The notes under the pieces: model-generated
What the model was told of the DNA's origin: nothing
Seen by the model: only the letters and a program-made list of their open reading frames with translations
Database searches by the model: none
In this document: piece after piece, positions 10,473 through 19,839 of the stretch
Layout of the letters: the number at the start of each line of letters is the position of its first letter
Numbering within the stretch: position 1 is the stretch's first letter
Assembly (NCBI GenBank): GCA_023091665.1
Contig: JALJCQ010000006.1
Location: forward strand, 372,001 to 436,000
Source of the DNA: Pythium myriotylum
Taxonomy: Eukaryota; Oomycota; Peronosporomycetes; Pythiales; Pythiaceae
DNA length: 64,000 bases
Reading direction: 5' to 3'
Program-made: the position numbers and the translations under genes

Positions 10473-12125
10473 TTATCGGAGACCTTGCAACTGGCGTTTG
10501 GTCTCTTCAGGTGCCGCAGCACTGCTTTCGTCTGCGACGCTTGGCGCACCTTCGTCAGCGAAGCGCAGCAGCTCGGTTTCGAAGTTTCCGAACAGATCAG
10601 CGAACAAATTTAGCGTATAGTGCTCTTTCCAGTTCAATGCCTGGCCCCAGCAACTGCGGTAGGCCTCGTACACCTTGGCCCACTCCACGCGGTACGCAGT
10701 CAAAGGGGCATCCTCTTTGAACTGCTGCACGTGGGTCCAAATGGGCTCACGATTGCTCTTGAGGATCTTCTGCATATTGCGGTGGAGGAAAACAATCTTC
10801 CCCTCTGGATCGTGTTGCACCATCGTGAGTCCACAGTACTTCTTGGTCATGCTGTTGAATTTGCCGGCAGTGCCTGGTGGACGCGCGATCATGTGGAACG
10901 TGCTGTTGGTCTTGAGCCACGCAAAACGGAAGAGATCTTTGTCGCCCCAGACGACCTCGATCTGTTCTGGGATGCGCGGCAGTGAGAAGCCGTAGTACAT
11001 GAGCGCGTTAAGAGCAGTGAAATGGCGCCGTCGGTCGATAAGAACTTGCCCGCTCTCCTGTTCGAACATGTCGACAAATGAGAGAGCGAATATCTCCCAG
11101 ACGACGCTATCGGCGTGGATGTTGAAGAGCGTATTACCGGCCTTCCAGAAGTCGGGCCAGAATATGGCTCCGTTGGAGGTGAACTCGTGGGTGTCAAAGA
11201 GGTAGGATGGATCTTTCACGGCGTAGTTGTCGGCGTCAAGCAGCAGGACGCTATCAAATGCCGAGTAGAAAACTGCGTGGAGCTTGGTGTAGAAGCCCGT
11301 CGCAAGGGGGTCCTTCATCTCGCGAAGGTACACGCTGTAGTTGGTCACAAGTGTCTGCAGAAGCGGGTGGTTTGGGTCCATCTCGTCCTTGCGATACCAC
11401 ATCTCCACAGGCAGCGTTGAGTTGACTTGTTCTCGTAGCGAGCGGATGCTGACATACGCACTGAGGAGCACTCTCTCATAGACGACCATTACGATTCCTC
11501 GGTGGAAGAATGATGCGGATGGTGCAACGCGGAGGCTGTTTAATGCGAGAAAATCCTCTTGGTTGTTGGCATACGAGAAGTTCGAATCATGCGAGTACTC
11601 GGTAGCCTTGTCACCGTACTGAAGTAATTCCACAAACTGGTCGCACCGGAATGCCCCATTCGTCGACAGAGACGTGCACTGCATGGGTAGCACGCGGCGG
11701 CGCTCACCTGTGGTCTTGTGCTCGATCTCGCAGTAACCCGAGTTACCGTGCGTCACGTTCGCACTACACGACTTGTCCATATCCGACTCGCGTGGCCCGT
11801 CCGGAGAGCAGGAGCCAGTCTGGCGCCATCCTACACACGTGTACTCGGTAAAGTTGGTGCCCTCTACCAGCCCAAGCGCTGGGTGCTTGACGGTTCCTTG
11901 CACAATGTGGAGAATCTTGTTGGCGCTCGCGCTCGCGGTATCGAGCAGACTCTCTGTCGTCCAGAAAACGTAGATGCTCATCCCGCTCGCAAAGAGAAGC
12001 AGCGACGCCAACAGCAGCGTGCGACGGCCCAGCGGGCGCGGTGCTGGCGCCGTGAGCAGCGGCAGTTGGTCCTCATGAGCAGCTACGCGCGCATCCGCCA
12101 GCCTCGCGTCGACGGTCTCCGCCAT
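10473..12125 (-). CDS. GT71 (MNN1/MNN2-like) mannosyltransferase, paralog 4
   Basis: 550 aa from MAETVDARLADARVAAHEDQ (Met at 12125). Anchor LLLASLLLFASGMSIYVFW. Cys-rich segment YTCVGWRQTGSCSPDGPRESDMD. DxD in LLDADNYAVKDPSYLFDT near residue 297. It is the sister of the plus-strand copy at 19840-21579: long blocks such as SNFSYANNQEDFLALNSL and PLATGFYTKLHAVFYSAF differ by only a few residues, although the two genes are 7.7 kb apart in opposite orientation. Confidence 0.88.
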   Translation of the reverse strand: MAETVDARLADARVAAHEDQLPLLTAPAPRPLGRRTLLLASLLLFASGMSIYVFWTTESLLDTASASANKILHIVQGTVKHPALGLVEGTNFTEYTCVGWRQTGSCSPDGPRESDMDKSCSANVTHGNSGYCEIEHKTTGERRRVLPMQCTSLSTNGAFRCDQFVELLQYGDKATEYSHDSNFSYANNQEDFLALNSLRVAPSASFFHRGIVMVVYERVLLSAYVSIRSLREQVNSTLPVEMWYRKDEMDPNHPLLQTLVTNYSVYLREMKDPLATGFYTKLHAVFYSAFDSVLLLDADNYAVKDPSYLFDTHEFTSNGAIFWPDFWKAGNTLFNIHADSVVWEIFALSFVDMFEQESGQVLIDRRRHFTALNALMYYGFSLPRIPEQIEVVWGDKDLFRFAWLKTNSTFHMIARPPGTAGKFNSMTKKYCGLTMVQHDPEGKIVFLHRNMQKILKSNREPIWTHVQQFKEDAPLTAYRVEWAKVYEAYRSCWGQALNWKEHYTLNLFADLFGNFETELLRFADEGAPSVADESSAAAPEETKRQLQGLR

Positions 12126-12476
12126 GAGACCCACGAGAAGGGGGGTGGGATGGAGATTTCTGGTGCGACGACGACCAAGATTCCCCGTTGGACTCGCACT
12201 GAGTCGGCTCCAAGCGGCTCTTCCACGACTGACTCTGCGCACGCTGTCGTGAAATCGCCTCAAGACTTGCAAGTAGACAATCTGAGCCGCTCAGATCAAC
12301 TGATCTCGGAGTCCAGATGGCTACACTCGATCTTAGCCAATCAAATCTCTTGATTTCTGAGTTGGCGTACGCTGATTGGCTACCCTGGTCTGACCTTGCT
12401 TGTCATTGTGCACCTTGCCGTCCTCATCTCGTGACAACTCCTGACTAATCGACGAGCTCTCTCTCTCTTCCCATAG
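12126..12476. other. divergent promoter region and probable intron end
   Basis: Lies between the minus-strand mannosyltransferase and the plus-strand ARF-like gene. The 3' part reads CTCCTGACTAATC followed by a pyrimidine tract and CCATAG, a good oomycete branch point (CTGAC) and acceptor ending at 12476. An upstream coding exon of the GTPase should lie in or before this stretch, but I could not identify it with a phase-compatible donor. Confidence 0.5.
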
Positions 12477-13033
12477 GCCCCGTGTCCTCGCGCCTGCCCA
12501 ACTGGCCGGGCGTGGACAACTCGCTGCGCTTGCTAATGGTTGGTCTCGACGCCGTGGGCAAGACCACGCTGCTCTTCCGGTTCAAGTTAGGCGAGACCAT
12601 CCGTCCGATCCCGACCATTGGCTTCAACGTCGAGTCCTTTGGCCACGGCCACGCGCACTTCACGCTCTGGGAAGTTGGCGGTGGCGACAAGATCCGTCCT
12701 CTCTGGAGACATTACTTTCTCAACACTCGCGCCGTGATCTTCGTCGTTGATTCGACCGACCGCGACCGGCTCCATGAGGCCAAAGAAGCGCTGCATTTCA
12801 TGTATGAGAGCGACGAGATCAATCGCGCCCCACTGCTCGTGCTCGCCAACAAGCAAGACTGTAAAGGAGCGATGTCGCCGGCCGACATTGCGTGTGGACT
12901 TGAACTCTACAAGCTGCAAAAGAGTCCGTGTATTGTCATTCCCGTGGTCGCCATCGAAGGCACCGGGCTCACGAATGCACTGGACTGGCTCACGCTGCAG
13001 CTCACGGGCAAGCCTGTTGTTCGGACAACTTGA
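12477..13033 (+). CDS. ARF-like small GTPase lacking the catalytic Gln (3' exon)
   Basis: About 185 codons of an ARF/ARL-family GTPase. Visible motifs: P-loop GLDAVGKTT, switch 1 IPTIGFNVES, WEVGGGDKIRPLWRHYF, VVDSTDRDR and NKQD (guanine specificity). In typical ARF proteins the switch 2 motif is WDVGGQDK; here it is WEVGGGDK, so both the Asp and the catalytic Gln are changed. The last guanine-contact motif (usually xCAT/SA) reads VVAIEG. The N-terminal amphipathic helix with its Gly2 myristoylation site is missing from this exon. The frame begins right after an acceptor at 12476 and its first in-frame possible start is GTG, so a 5' exon is inferred. Family members recruit coats or effectors to membranes; the role of this divergent one is unknown. 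Confidence 0.75.
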
Positions 13034-13136
13034 TGATCACAAGCAGGGCTTGGCTTTATTACTAATACACTTTTGAAACTAAGGTTCTTTGCTCCTGCCT
13101 CGGCCAGTTTCTTGCTTACTGGCGGTGCACTTGAGC

Positions 13137-15020
13137 TTACTTTGGGTTCGAGATCGTACCCGAACTATTGGCGATAAGAGCTGCTTCCTGGATAAAGTCC
13201 AGCAGCCGCGACTCGAGCGTGGCAAACGGAAGCTCGGCGATGGGCTTGACGACGAATGCCTTCTCGTAATAAATATCCTTGCCGTAACACCGTTTGTACA
13301 TCGGGTAGTAGCGTCCACCGTTCGCGCCGCGGACGTCGTACTCGTCCAGCGAGACCTCGCCGATGCGGAACTGCTGGAGATCGTCCCACACAATGCGTCG
13401 GTTGTCGCTCGTCAACTTTTCCTGGTTACGATGCAGGAACAAGACTTCGTGGTTGGTGTCGTGCTGCACCATTGTGACGCCGCAAAAGACATTCTTGTCG
13501 GGCAGCTTCTTCCCGGCAGCGCCCGGCGGCATCTCGATCATGTGGAACGAGCTCCCGGTCTTCATCCAGGCAAAGCGGAAGAGGTCCTTGTCGCCCCACG
13601 CGAGCCGCATGTTCTCAATGAGTGTCGGGTTGAACGCATAGTACATCATGACGTTCATGGCCTTGAAGTGGCGGCGGCGATCGATAAGCACCTGGCCGCT
13701 CTCCTGTTCGAACATATCGACCGGGTCGAGATCAAACACATCCCACACAAAGCTATTGGGCTGGATGTTGAAGATCGTCTTCTTGAAGCGCCAAAAGTCT
13801 GGCCAAAAGATCGCGCCTGTGCGCTTGAAGGGCTCAGACACGAATAAATACGTCGGATCGCGCACAGCAAAGTTGTCAGCATCCAACAACAGCACCTGGT
13901 CGAAGGCACTGTAGAAGACGGCGTAGATCTTGGTGTAGAAGCGCGACGCACGCTTGTCTGTGATCTCACGCATGTAGGCGCCGTACTCGGACGTGAGCGT
14001 CTTGAGGATCGGGTGCTGTGGGTTGGTCTCCTCTTTAATGTACCAAAGCTCGACGGGCAGCGCGCAGCCCTGCTGCCGCAGCGACTTGACGGACGCGAAC
14101 ACACTCTCGAGCAGCTTCTCATAGACCACGATAGCAATACCACGCTTGAAGAACTTGTCCGGTTGTGTAGTCACTTCGTTCGGCAGCGTCACGAGCTGGT
14201 TCTGGTCCTGGACAAAGTCTCGTCTCGTCTTGTCGAACGAGAAGCCCGCGTCGTGCTCGTAGGCCGTGGCTTTCTTGCCGTACGTGAGGATGGACGCAAA
14301 GTCGGCGCACTTGAACTCGACCGCGGGGCGCAGCGAGTCGCAGAACATCTCCATCACGCGCTGGACGCGGCCGGTCTCGCGGTGGCGGATCTCGCAAAAG
14401 CCCGCGACGTTGTTCGGGATGGACGCGTTGCAGGGCTGCGAGCGGTTGGCCTCGACCTCGGCGAACGGCGAGCAGTCCTTGCACGGGCGCCAGGCCACGC
14501 ACTCGTACTCGCTCAGGTCGCCGAGCCGCTGCCAGCGCTCGACGACCGAGAGCTTCTTGGTCGGGAAGGCATCGACGCGCGGGCTGGTATTAGAATGGGT
14601 ATTAGTGTTGGCGTTGGCGTTCCTGTTGGCGTTGGCGTCGGCGTTAATATTGTCGACCGCGACGCCGCGGCGCACGCCCGGGGAGATGTCGGCCGAGAGC
14701 GAGAGCGACGTGGCGCGAGCGGAGCGCAGTTCGGAGCCCTGGAGCAGCGAGGAGACCGAGACGAGGCCGATGCCGCACGTGCAGACGATGAGGAAGAAGA
14801 TGGCGAAGAGTCTGTTGGTCGCGCTGCCGCTGCGTTGGCTCGAGGGCGGCGCCAACGTTGGCGTTGGAGTCGTTGGCGCCGGCGGCATCGCGAATCCCTC
14901 CACGGCCGAGGGCGGCGAGAGCGGGGGCGAAGTGGGCGGCGCCGCGTTGCTCGCTCGCCGCGTCGGGAGCACGTCGAGCGAAGGTGAGAGGGGTCGACTG
15001 CCTGACGCAGACCACGCCAT
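13137..15020 (-). CDS. GT71 (MNN1/MNN2-like) mannosyltransferase, paralog 5
   Basis: 627 aa from MAWSASGSRPLSPSLD (an in-frame Met at 15068 would add 16 residues). It has the longest cytosolic tail of the set, rich in Pro/Ser/Thr, then the anchor LFAIFFLIVCTCGIGLVSVSSLL. A stem of Asn-Ala/Asn-Thr repeats is encoded by a GTTGGC-type microsatellite at about 14580-14645. The Cys-rich segment is altered (YECVAWRPCKDCSPFAEVE). DxD in LLDADNFAVRDP near residue 380. The C-terminal half ends with a Tyr-rich YDVRGANGGRYYPMYKRCYGK that also occurs in paralog 2 (YYVRGANGGKVFPQFKRCFGK), so paralogs 2 and 5 group together. Confidence 0.88.
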   Translation of the reverse strand: MAWSASGSRPLSPSLDVLPTRRASNAAPPTSPPLSPPSAVEGFAMPPAPTTPTPTLAPPSSQRSGSATNRLFAIFFLIVCTCGIGLVSVSSLLQGSELRSARATSLSLSADISPGVRRGVAVDNINADANANRNANANTNTHSNTSPRVDAFPTKKLSVVERWQRLGDLSEYECVAWRPCKDCSPFAEVEANRSQPCNASIPNNVAGFCEIRHRETGRVQRVMEMFCDSLRPAVEFKCADFASILTYGKKATAYEHDAGFSFDKTRRDFVQDQNQLVTLPNEVTTQPDKFFKRGIAIVVYEKLLESVFASVKSLRQQGCALPVELWYIKEETNPQHPILKTLTSEYGAYMREITDKRASRFYTKIYAVFYSAFDQVLLLDADNFAVRDPTYLFVSEPFKRTGAIFWPDFWRFKKTIFNIQPNSFVWDVFDLDPVDMFEQESGQVLIDRRRHFKAMNVMMYYAFNPTLIENMRLAWGDKDLFRFAWMKTGSSFHMIEMPPGAAGKKLPDKNVFCGVTMVQHDTNHEVLFLHRNQEKLTSDNRRIVWDDLQQFRIGEVSLDEYDVRGANGGRYYPMYKRCYGKDIYYEKAFVVKPIAELPFATLESRLLDFIQEAALIANSSGTISNPK

Positions 15021-16193
15021 GTCGTGAGGGCGTGGGAAAGGGAATGAGCGCTCCAACGTTGGCGACAATTTTTATTGTCAGCCGCGACGAGACGACTGTG
15101 ACAGCGGAGCCCGCTCTTCTGCGGGCGCCGTTCTGGATCTGGATCCCCGGGACCACACCACGGCCGCTGGTCGCTGGATGTTCCGGGAGAACGTTTTCTG
15201 CGGCCGGGTTGCTTGGAACGCGTCCGGAAGGTTGACTCTCTTTTTATATCCAGAGATGGGACACTTCCATCTTTGCGGACGCGATCTTGCATCCAGGAAT
15301 CGTCGTCACAACACCACGGCCAGTTGGGCTGGATGTGACCGAAACTGAAGCAAATGGACCAATCACAGCGCGCGAACCGGTGGGTGGAGCGCTCCCGTTG
15401 GGTGGAATGAATCTCGAATCACGTGTGATTGGCGCAGCTGAGATTGTGCCCTACCCCTCCTGAACTCTCCGAAGCAGCATTTATTTCGTAAAACCGTGGC
15501 ACTTCAAAACTTGCTCTCCACGCACGCCGAGGCTGGCGCCAGTCTGCGAAAATTTGTCGAGTGGCCAGAAACGGGATTCCTCAACCAAAAACGAGTTTTT
15601 TTTCGTCAGTGCAATATTTCAGTCGCGCTGTCCTGATTTCTCTCCAGTTGAGTGAGGAATCAGAGAGGGAGATGCGATTCTTGAAGTGATCACCTCCCAT
15701 CTCGACTGTGATCGATTCGTCGCCTCCTGACCCACGACGGCGCGAGCACGTGCGGGGCATCGCCAAGCGCAGACAGCACCTCCGCATCTTCGGATGGAAC
15801 AGACGCAAGTCGAACACAGAGCCCACAAACAGAAAGCAGAGGCGTAACACACACGGAACAGTACACTTCTCACGTCCACCCAAAAGCCTGGACTGCTTCT
15901 CCAGGCTTTTGGGTTCCTCCGCGTCATCCACTCACGAAAAAACACAAGCCAAAAAACTCGAATCTGTTTTTCCCACCAGGTGCATCCAGGACCAGTCGCT
16001 CAAAATCTCGACGAACCCACGAAGCCCTCGTTCCGCCCCTCCGCCCCCTCGGCCAGCCAGTTCCGTCATGTGGACCACTCCAGTCCTGGCTTCCGGAGTG
16101 GAGTGCTCAAACCCGTGTTTCAACCAGTTCTGACCGCGGCTCCCAGGGTGGATTACGCCCGGACGCCTCGCCTTCGAGAAGGACAAGCCGAGC
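15021..16193. other. divergent intergenic region
   Basis: 1.17 kb between the divergently transcribed mannosyltransferase 5 and START-like gene 3, so both promoters should lie here. I see no convincing coding frame and no repeat. Confidence 0.4.
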
Positions 16194-17707
16194 ATGCCGA
16201 CGCCTCCGCCCCCCGAGATGGTCGCCAATGACGCCAACGCCGTCTTCCAGGAGGCGCTCTCGCTGCTCGACGAGTTCTACGCCGTCGACGGCATCGACCT
16301 CGTGCCCGACTCGTGGTACGGCAAGCTCGAGTCGCTCGCGGGGAACGCGCATGGGCCAGCCACCAACGGCGGCATCATGACGCCGACGCCAACGACGACG
16401 GTGGCAGTGCCGACGGCCGTCGCGACCACGGAGCCGCCGCCCAGCAACGCGAGCGACGTCTCGGAGACGCAGGACGCCGACGAGATCACGTCGCAGGACG
16501 GGCGCTCGACGGCCTCGAGCTCGGCGTCGGGCGCGCAGCCGCGGCGCAACCGCCAGCGCGAAGAGCTGCTGCGGCTGCGCGAAGAAGCCGCCGAGCTCGA
16601 CCAGCGGCTCACCGACCTCAAGCTGCGGCGCAAGAGCGCGGCGGCCGCGGCGAACGCCATGTCGCAGGAAGAGCGCGACATGATGGCGCTCTGGGAGAAG
16701 ATCGCCGTGCGCCAACAGAGCGAGCGCCAGCGCGTCGAGATCGAGAACGCCAAGCTGCGAGACCTCTTCTCGGCGCAGACCCGTGTGGCGCAGGAGCTGC
16801 GCAGGCTGCTGGAGAAACAGATGAAAGCTCATGTACGTTGCTGGCTTTTCGTGGAGGGTTGGATCGAGGTGGATGACATTGTGTTTGGCCTTGGTGGTGG
16901 TGGATGATGATCATGTAGACGGCAGTCCCGAGTCTCTGCGATGATGTCCAGAAGGTCGCCAAGCGCAAGTGCCGCCCCGAAGAACTGCCTGACTACCCGG
17001 TCTTCCAGGAGCTGCTCAACGGGCTCGACCAGTCGTACCTCGAGGTCGACGCTGTCTTCCAGGCCACCGGCATCGAGGCCGTGGCGCCGCCGTTCCGCAC
17101 GACCCAGCTCAAGCTCGACGACCAGGTCGGCGTTCGCGTCGAGATGCTCGCGCGCCGCATCGTGCCGTTCGACGTCCAGGACATGAGCCACGCGATCTGG
17201 TCCCACGCCCGCGACGGCCATCTCCACCCGTCCTACTACTTTTACGACGAGGCCGAGACCCCCGAGAACACGACCGTGCGCTATTGTGGGCTGCGTGCGC
17301 CGCATGGCAACGCCTCGGTCGATCTCCACGGCAAGCACTGCTCTCGCCGCTTCGTGCAGCCCGACCGCGTCGTCATCACGTGGCGTGCCGTGCTCGAGCC
17401 CCAGGTGTACTCGGGTGTGCCGACCACGGATCTGAGGTTCCGTGAGAGCGGGTGGATCGTACTGACGCGTGCCGGGGCCCCGGGCGCGTGCGAGGTGCGC
17501 ATGTTCCGCGTGATCTCGCCCGACATCCCCGTGGGCGGCGAGCCGTCGGCCGACTGGAGAATATACGCGCTCATCGATTTCGTGAGCACGGTGATCCAGG
17601 GCCAGGGCTCCGTCATGCAGCAACAGGTCGAAAACTATTTACTCGAGAACGCGCTCAAGCGACAAATGAACGGCGCCGCCACGGCTGCCGCCGCGTCTCA
17701 TAGCTGA
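16194..17707 (+). CDS. bZIP-like coiled coil / START-like domain protein 3 (one intron)
   Basis: Exons 16194-16832 and 16919-17707 join in phase 0 to 475 aa. The 86-bp intron starts GTACGT and ends TGTAG. N-terminus MPTPPPPEMVANDANAVFQ, then an acidic/Ser-rich stretch, basic PRRNRQREELLRLREEAAEL, and a long coiled coil ending LRRLLEKQMKAH exactly at the splice junction. Exon 2 holds the START-like part (FDVQDMSHAIWSHA, DRVVITWRAVLEP, ESGWIVLTRAG, VENYLLENALKRQ). Without splicing the frame stops at 16907, which removes the whole second domain, so the intron is required. Pairs with the tandem paralog 4 downstream. Confidence 0.8.
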
Positions 17708-17962
17708 ATCCACGTACACACACACATCCCATGGACACTTTCTCGCAACTTGTCTTCATCTTGGGAGAAGAAACAAAAGATCGCCATGAAGGCATCCTCA
17801 CGATGAAATGTACTGGTTTAGCATTGTTGGTACAGGATGTCACTAAAGCCAGGGGTAGCAGCGGACGGATTCGTCGGCGTGCGAATGTTCGGAACAGGTC
17901 GGATCCGCCAACACCAACATTCCAACTCCCAACGTACGTGCAGTGGACACCAACGCGGCAAC

Positions 17963-19379
17963 ATGGCGGCGCGCGACGACGAGCGCGCGCTCGAGGACGC
18001 GTTGGCGTTGCTGGACGACTACGACGACGCCCACGACCTCTTCGACGCGTGCGCCGACGACGCGCCGGCGGTCGCGTTCGCGCCCACGTTGGAACCAACG
18101 CCAACTCCCAACATTGCCAACACTACCAACTCGCCAACGGAGACCCAGGAAAGCACCGTAGCTGAGGGAGCTCGCGAGCCGCCTCGCGCAGCGCCCAAGC
18201 GCGTGCGCAAGCGGCAGAAGGACGAGCTCATCTACCTCCGGAGCCGCGTCAACGAGCTCCAGGAGCGGCTCACTCGCCTCCAGAAGAAGAGCCGCGTGGA
18301 CGCCAACGCAGACGCCAACGCTCCGCCGCCGCCGTCGCCCGTGCTCTCCAGCATGAGCTCGACCTCGGCGTCCTCGGGCGACGACGACGACGCCGAGAAA
18401 CGCCCGCCCAAGCCGTCGGCGCAGCTCGCAGCGGTGTGGGAAAAAGTGGCCGCGAGACAGTACGAGCAGCGCCAACAGGCCGAGATCGAGAACGCCAAGC
18501 TCAAGGAAATGCTCGAGGAACAGATCCGCGTCGCGCGGAGCCTCGAGCGCGTGCTCCGCAGACGCGCCAACACCGACGTACGTGGATGGAGGAGGGCACA
18601 TGCGGTCGTGGGCTGACTTGAAATGGGGGGTTTGATTGGTTCTGTAGCTTTTGAAGAGCAAGTCCAACAACAAAGTTGCGTGGAACCGCGTCGCGACGAA
18701 AGAAGAAGAGGCCGCGATGTTCCAGGACATGCTGCAGGGCCTCGAGCGCCAGTTCAGCGAGGTCCCGACTGTGTTCACAGCCGAGCGGTTCGCTAGTCGC
18801 GGTGCGATCTTCCGAGACATCCAAGTTCGCATGACAGGTGAAGACGTCGCGAACCTACCTGAAGAAGATCTGGGCGAAATGTACGTCGAAGTGCTCGACA
18901 GCAAGATCCTGCCGTTCGACCTGGCCTCGACGGCAGCGGCGTTCTGGCAGCACATGACAGGCAACGAATCGTCGATGAAGTCGCTCTTCCGAAAGACCGT
19001 CGAGCTGACGGACGACACGATGGCTCGAAGCTTTGGCGTCGAGATCAACGCCGGTCCGATGAAGGGCGAGTTCCGCGGCAAGCAATGCGTGCGGCGATAC
19101 CAGGAAGAGGACCGCACGATCATCGTGTGGAACATGCTCGCTGAGCCGATCGAGTTGTCGGGCATGTTCATGGGTGGCTTACTGGTTCGACAGAAGGCGT
19201 GGATTGAGCTTACGCCCTCTGCAGAGGACCCAACGCAGGCGACGCAGCTGCGAGCGCGATATGTGATGACTCCGGACGTGTACGATGATGACGCACCGGA
19301 CCAAGAGCGAAAAGTTGGCGCTATCACGGACTTTGTGATCCATTCAACGCACGGGAACTTGAACTCGAGCCATAAATGA
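17963..19379 (+). CDS. bZIP-like coiled coil / START-like domain protein 4 (one intron)
   Basis: Exons 17963-18577 and 18648-19379, phase 0, 448 aa. The 70-bp intron reads GTACGT...GGCTGACTTG...TCTGTAG, with a CTGAC branch-point candidate. MAARDDERALEDALALLDDYDD opens an acidic N-terminus; the basic/coiled-coil part is PKRVRKRQKDELIYLRSRVNELQERL, up to LERVLRRRANTD at the junction. Exon 2 begins LLKSKSNNKVAWN and contains FDLASTAAAFWQHM, EEDRTIIVWNMLAEP and KAWIELTPSAED. Splice position and phase equal those of gene 3, immediately after the coiled coil. The frame is open upstream to 17837, but the Met at 17963 gives the N-terminus that resembles gene 3 (early ALALLDDYDD versus ALSLLDEFYA). 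Confidence 0.8.
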
Positions 19380-19839
19380 TTGAAAATATATTGATTCAGT
19401 CCATGCTGCAGAAGAACGCATGACAAAAAGACTTAACGAGTCGTGCAATTCCATGAAGTCGAGTGGATTGTTATACTCCATTTATAGGCGCGTGGATGCG
19501 CGCAGCACGAGAAATCCTGCACGAAGATTGTGTCTTGATGAGCGCAGCAATAGAAGAGTTCCAGCCGCAAACACGATCAGAGCGACAGGGAAGTGACAGT
19601 GTTCGCCATCATGGCGAACACTATCAATGCTGTTGATGGTGGCCATTAACAGCTGAGTCAGGCGTGATTTGAAGCTAATGTTGGCGCGACTGGCATCATC
19701 AGAGTTGAGACGGTACCGAGCTCAGATAAAGCGGTGTGTCGAAAACTATTCTGAGTGTGCTCCAACGGCAACGTGTATGTGTGACTGACTGCTCGTGAGT
19801 CGAGAACCCACATCCAAGACCACTAGGGCCTTGTGCAGG
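19380..19839. other. intergenic region, nothing recognised
   Basis: 460 bp between START-like gene 4 and mannosyltransferase 6, both plus strand. Short imperfect inverted words (gttcgccatcatggcgaac near 19600) but no gene. Confidence 0.4.

Noticed and set aside
12317..12366. First exon of the ARF-like gene starting MATLDLSQSN
   Set aside because: The nearby GTACGC donor leaves two bases, while the exon at 12477 needs one; it also does not resemble the MG-type ARF N-terminus.
13089..13847. 252-codon plus-strand frame opposite mannosyltransferase 5
   Set aside because: Antisense shadow; the minus-strand frame carries conserved catalytic motifs.
19795..19839. Longer start for mannosyltransferase 6
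   Set aside because: The upstream codon is GTG; the ATG at 19840 precedes the membrane anchor at the spacing seen in paralogs.
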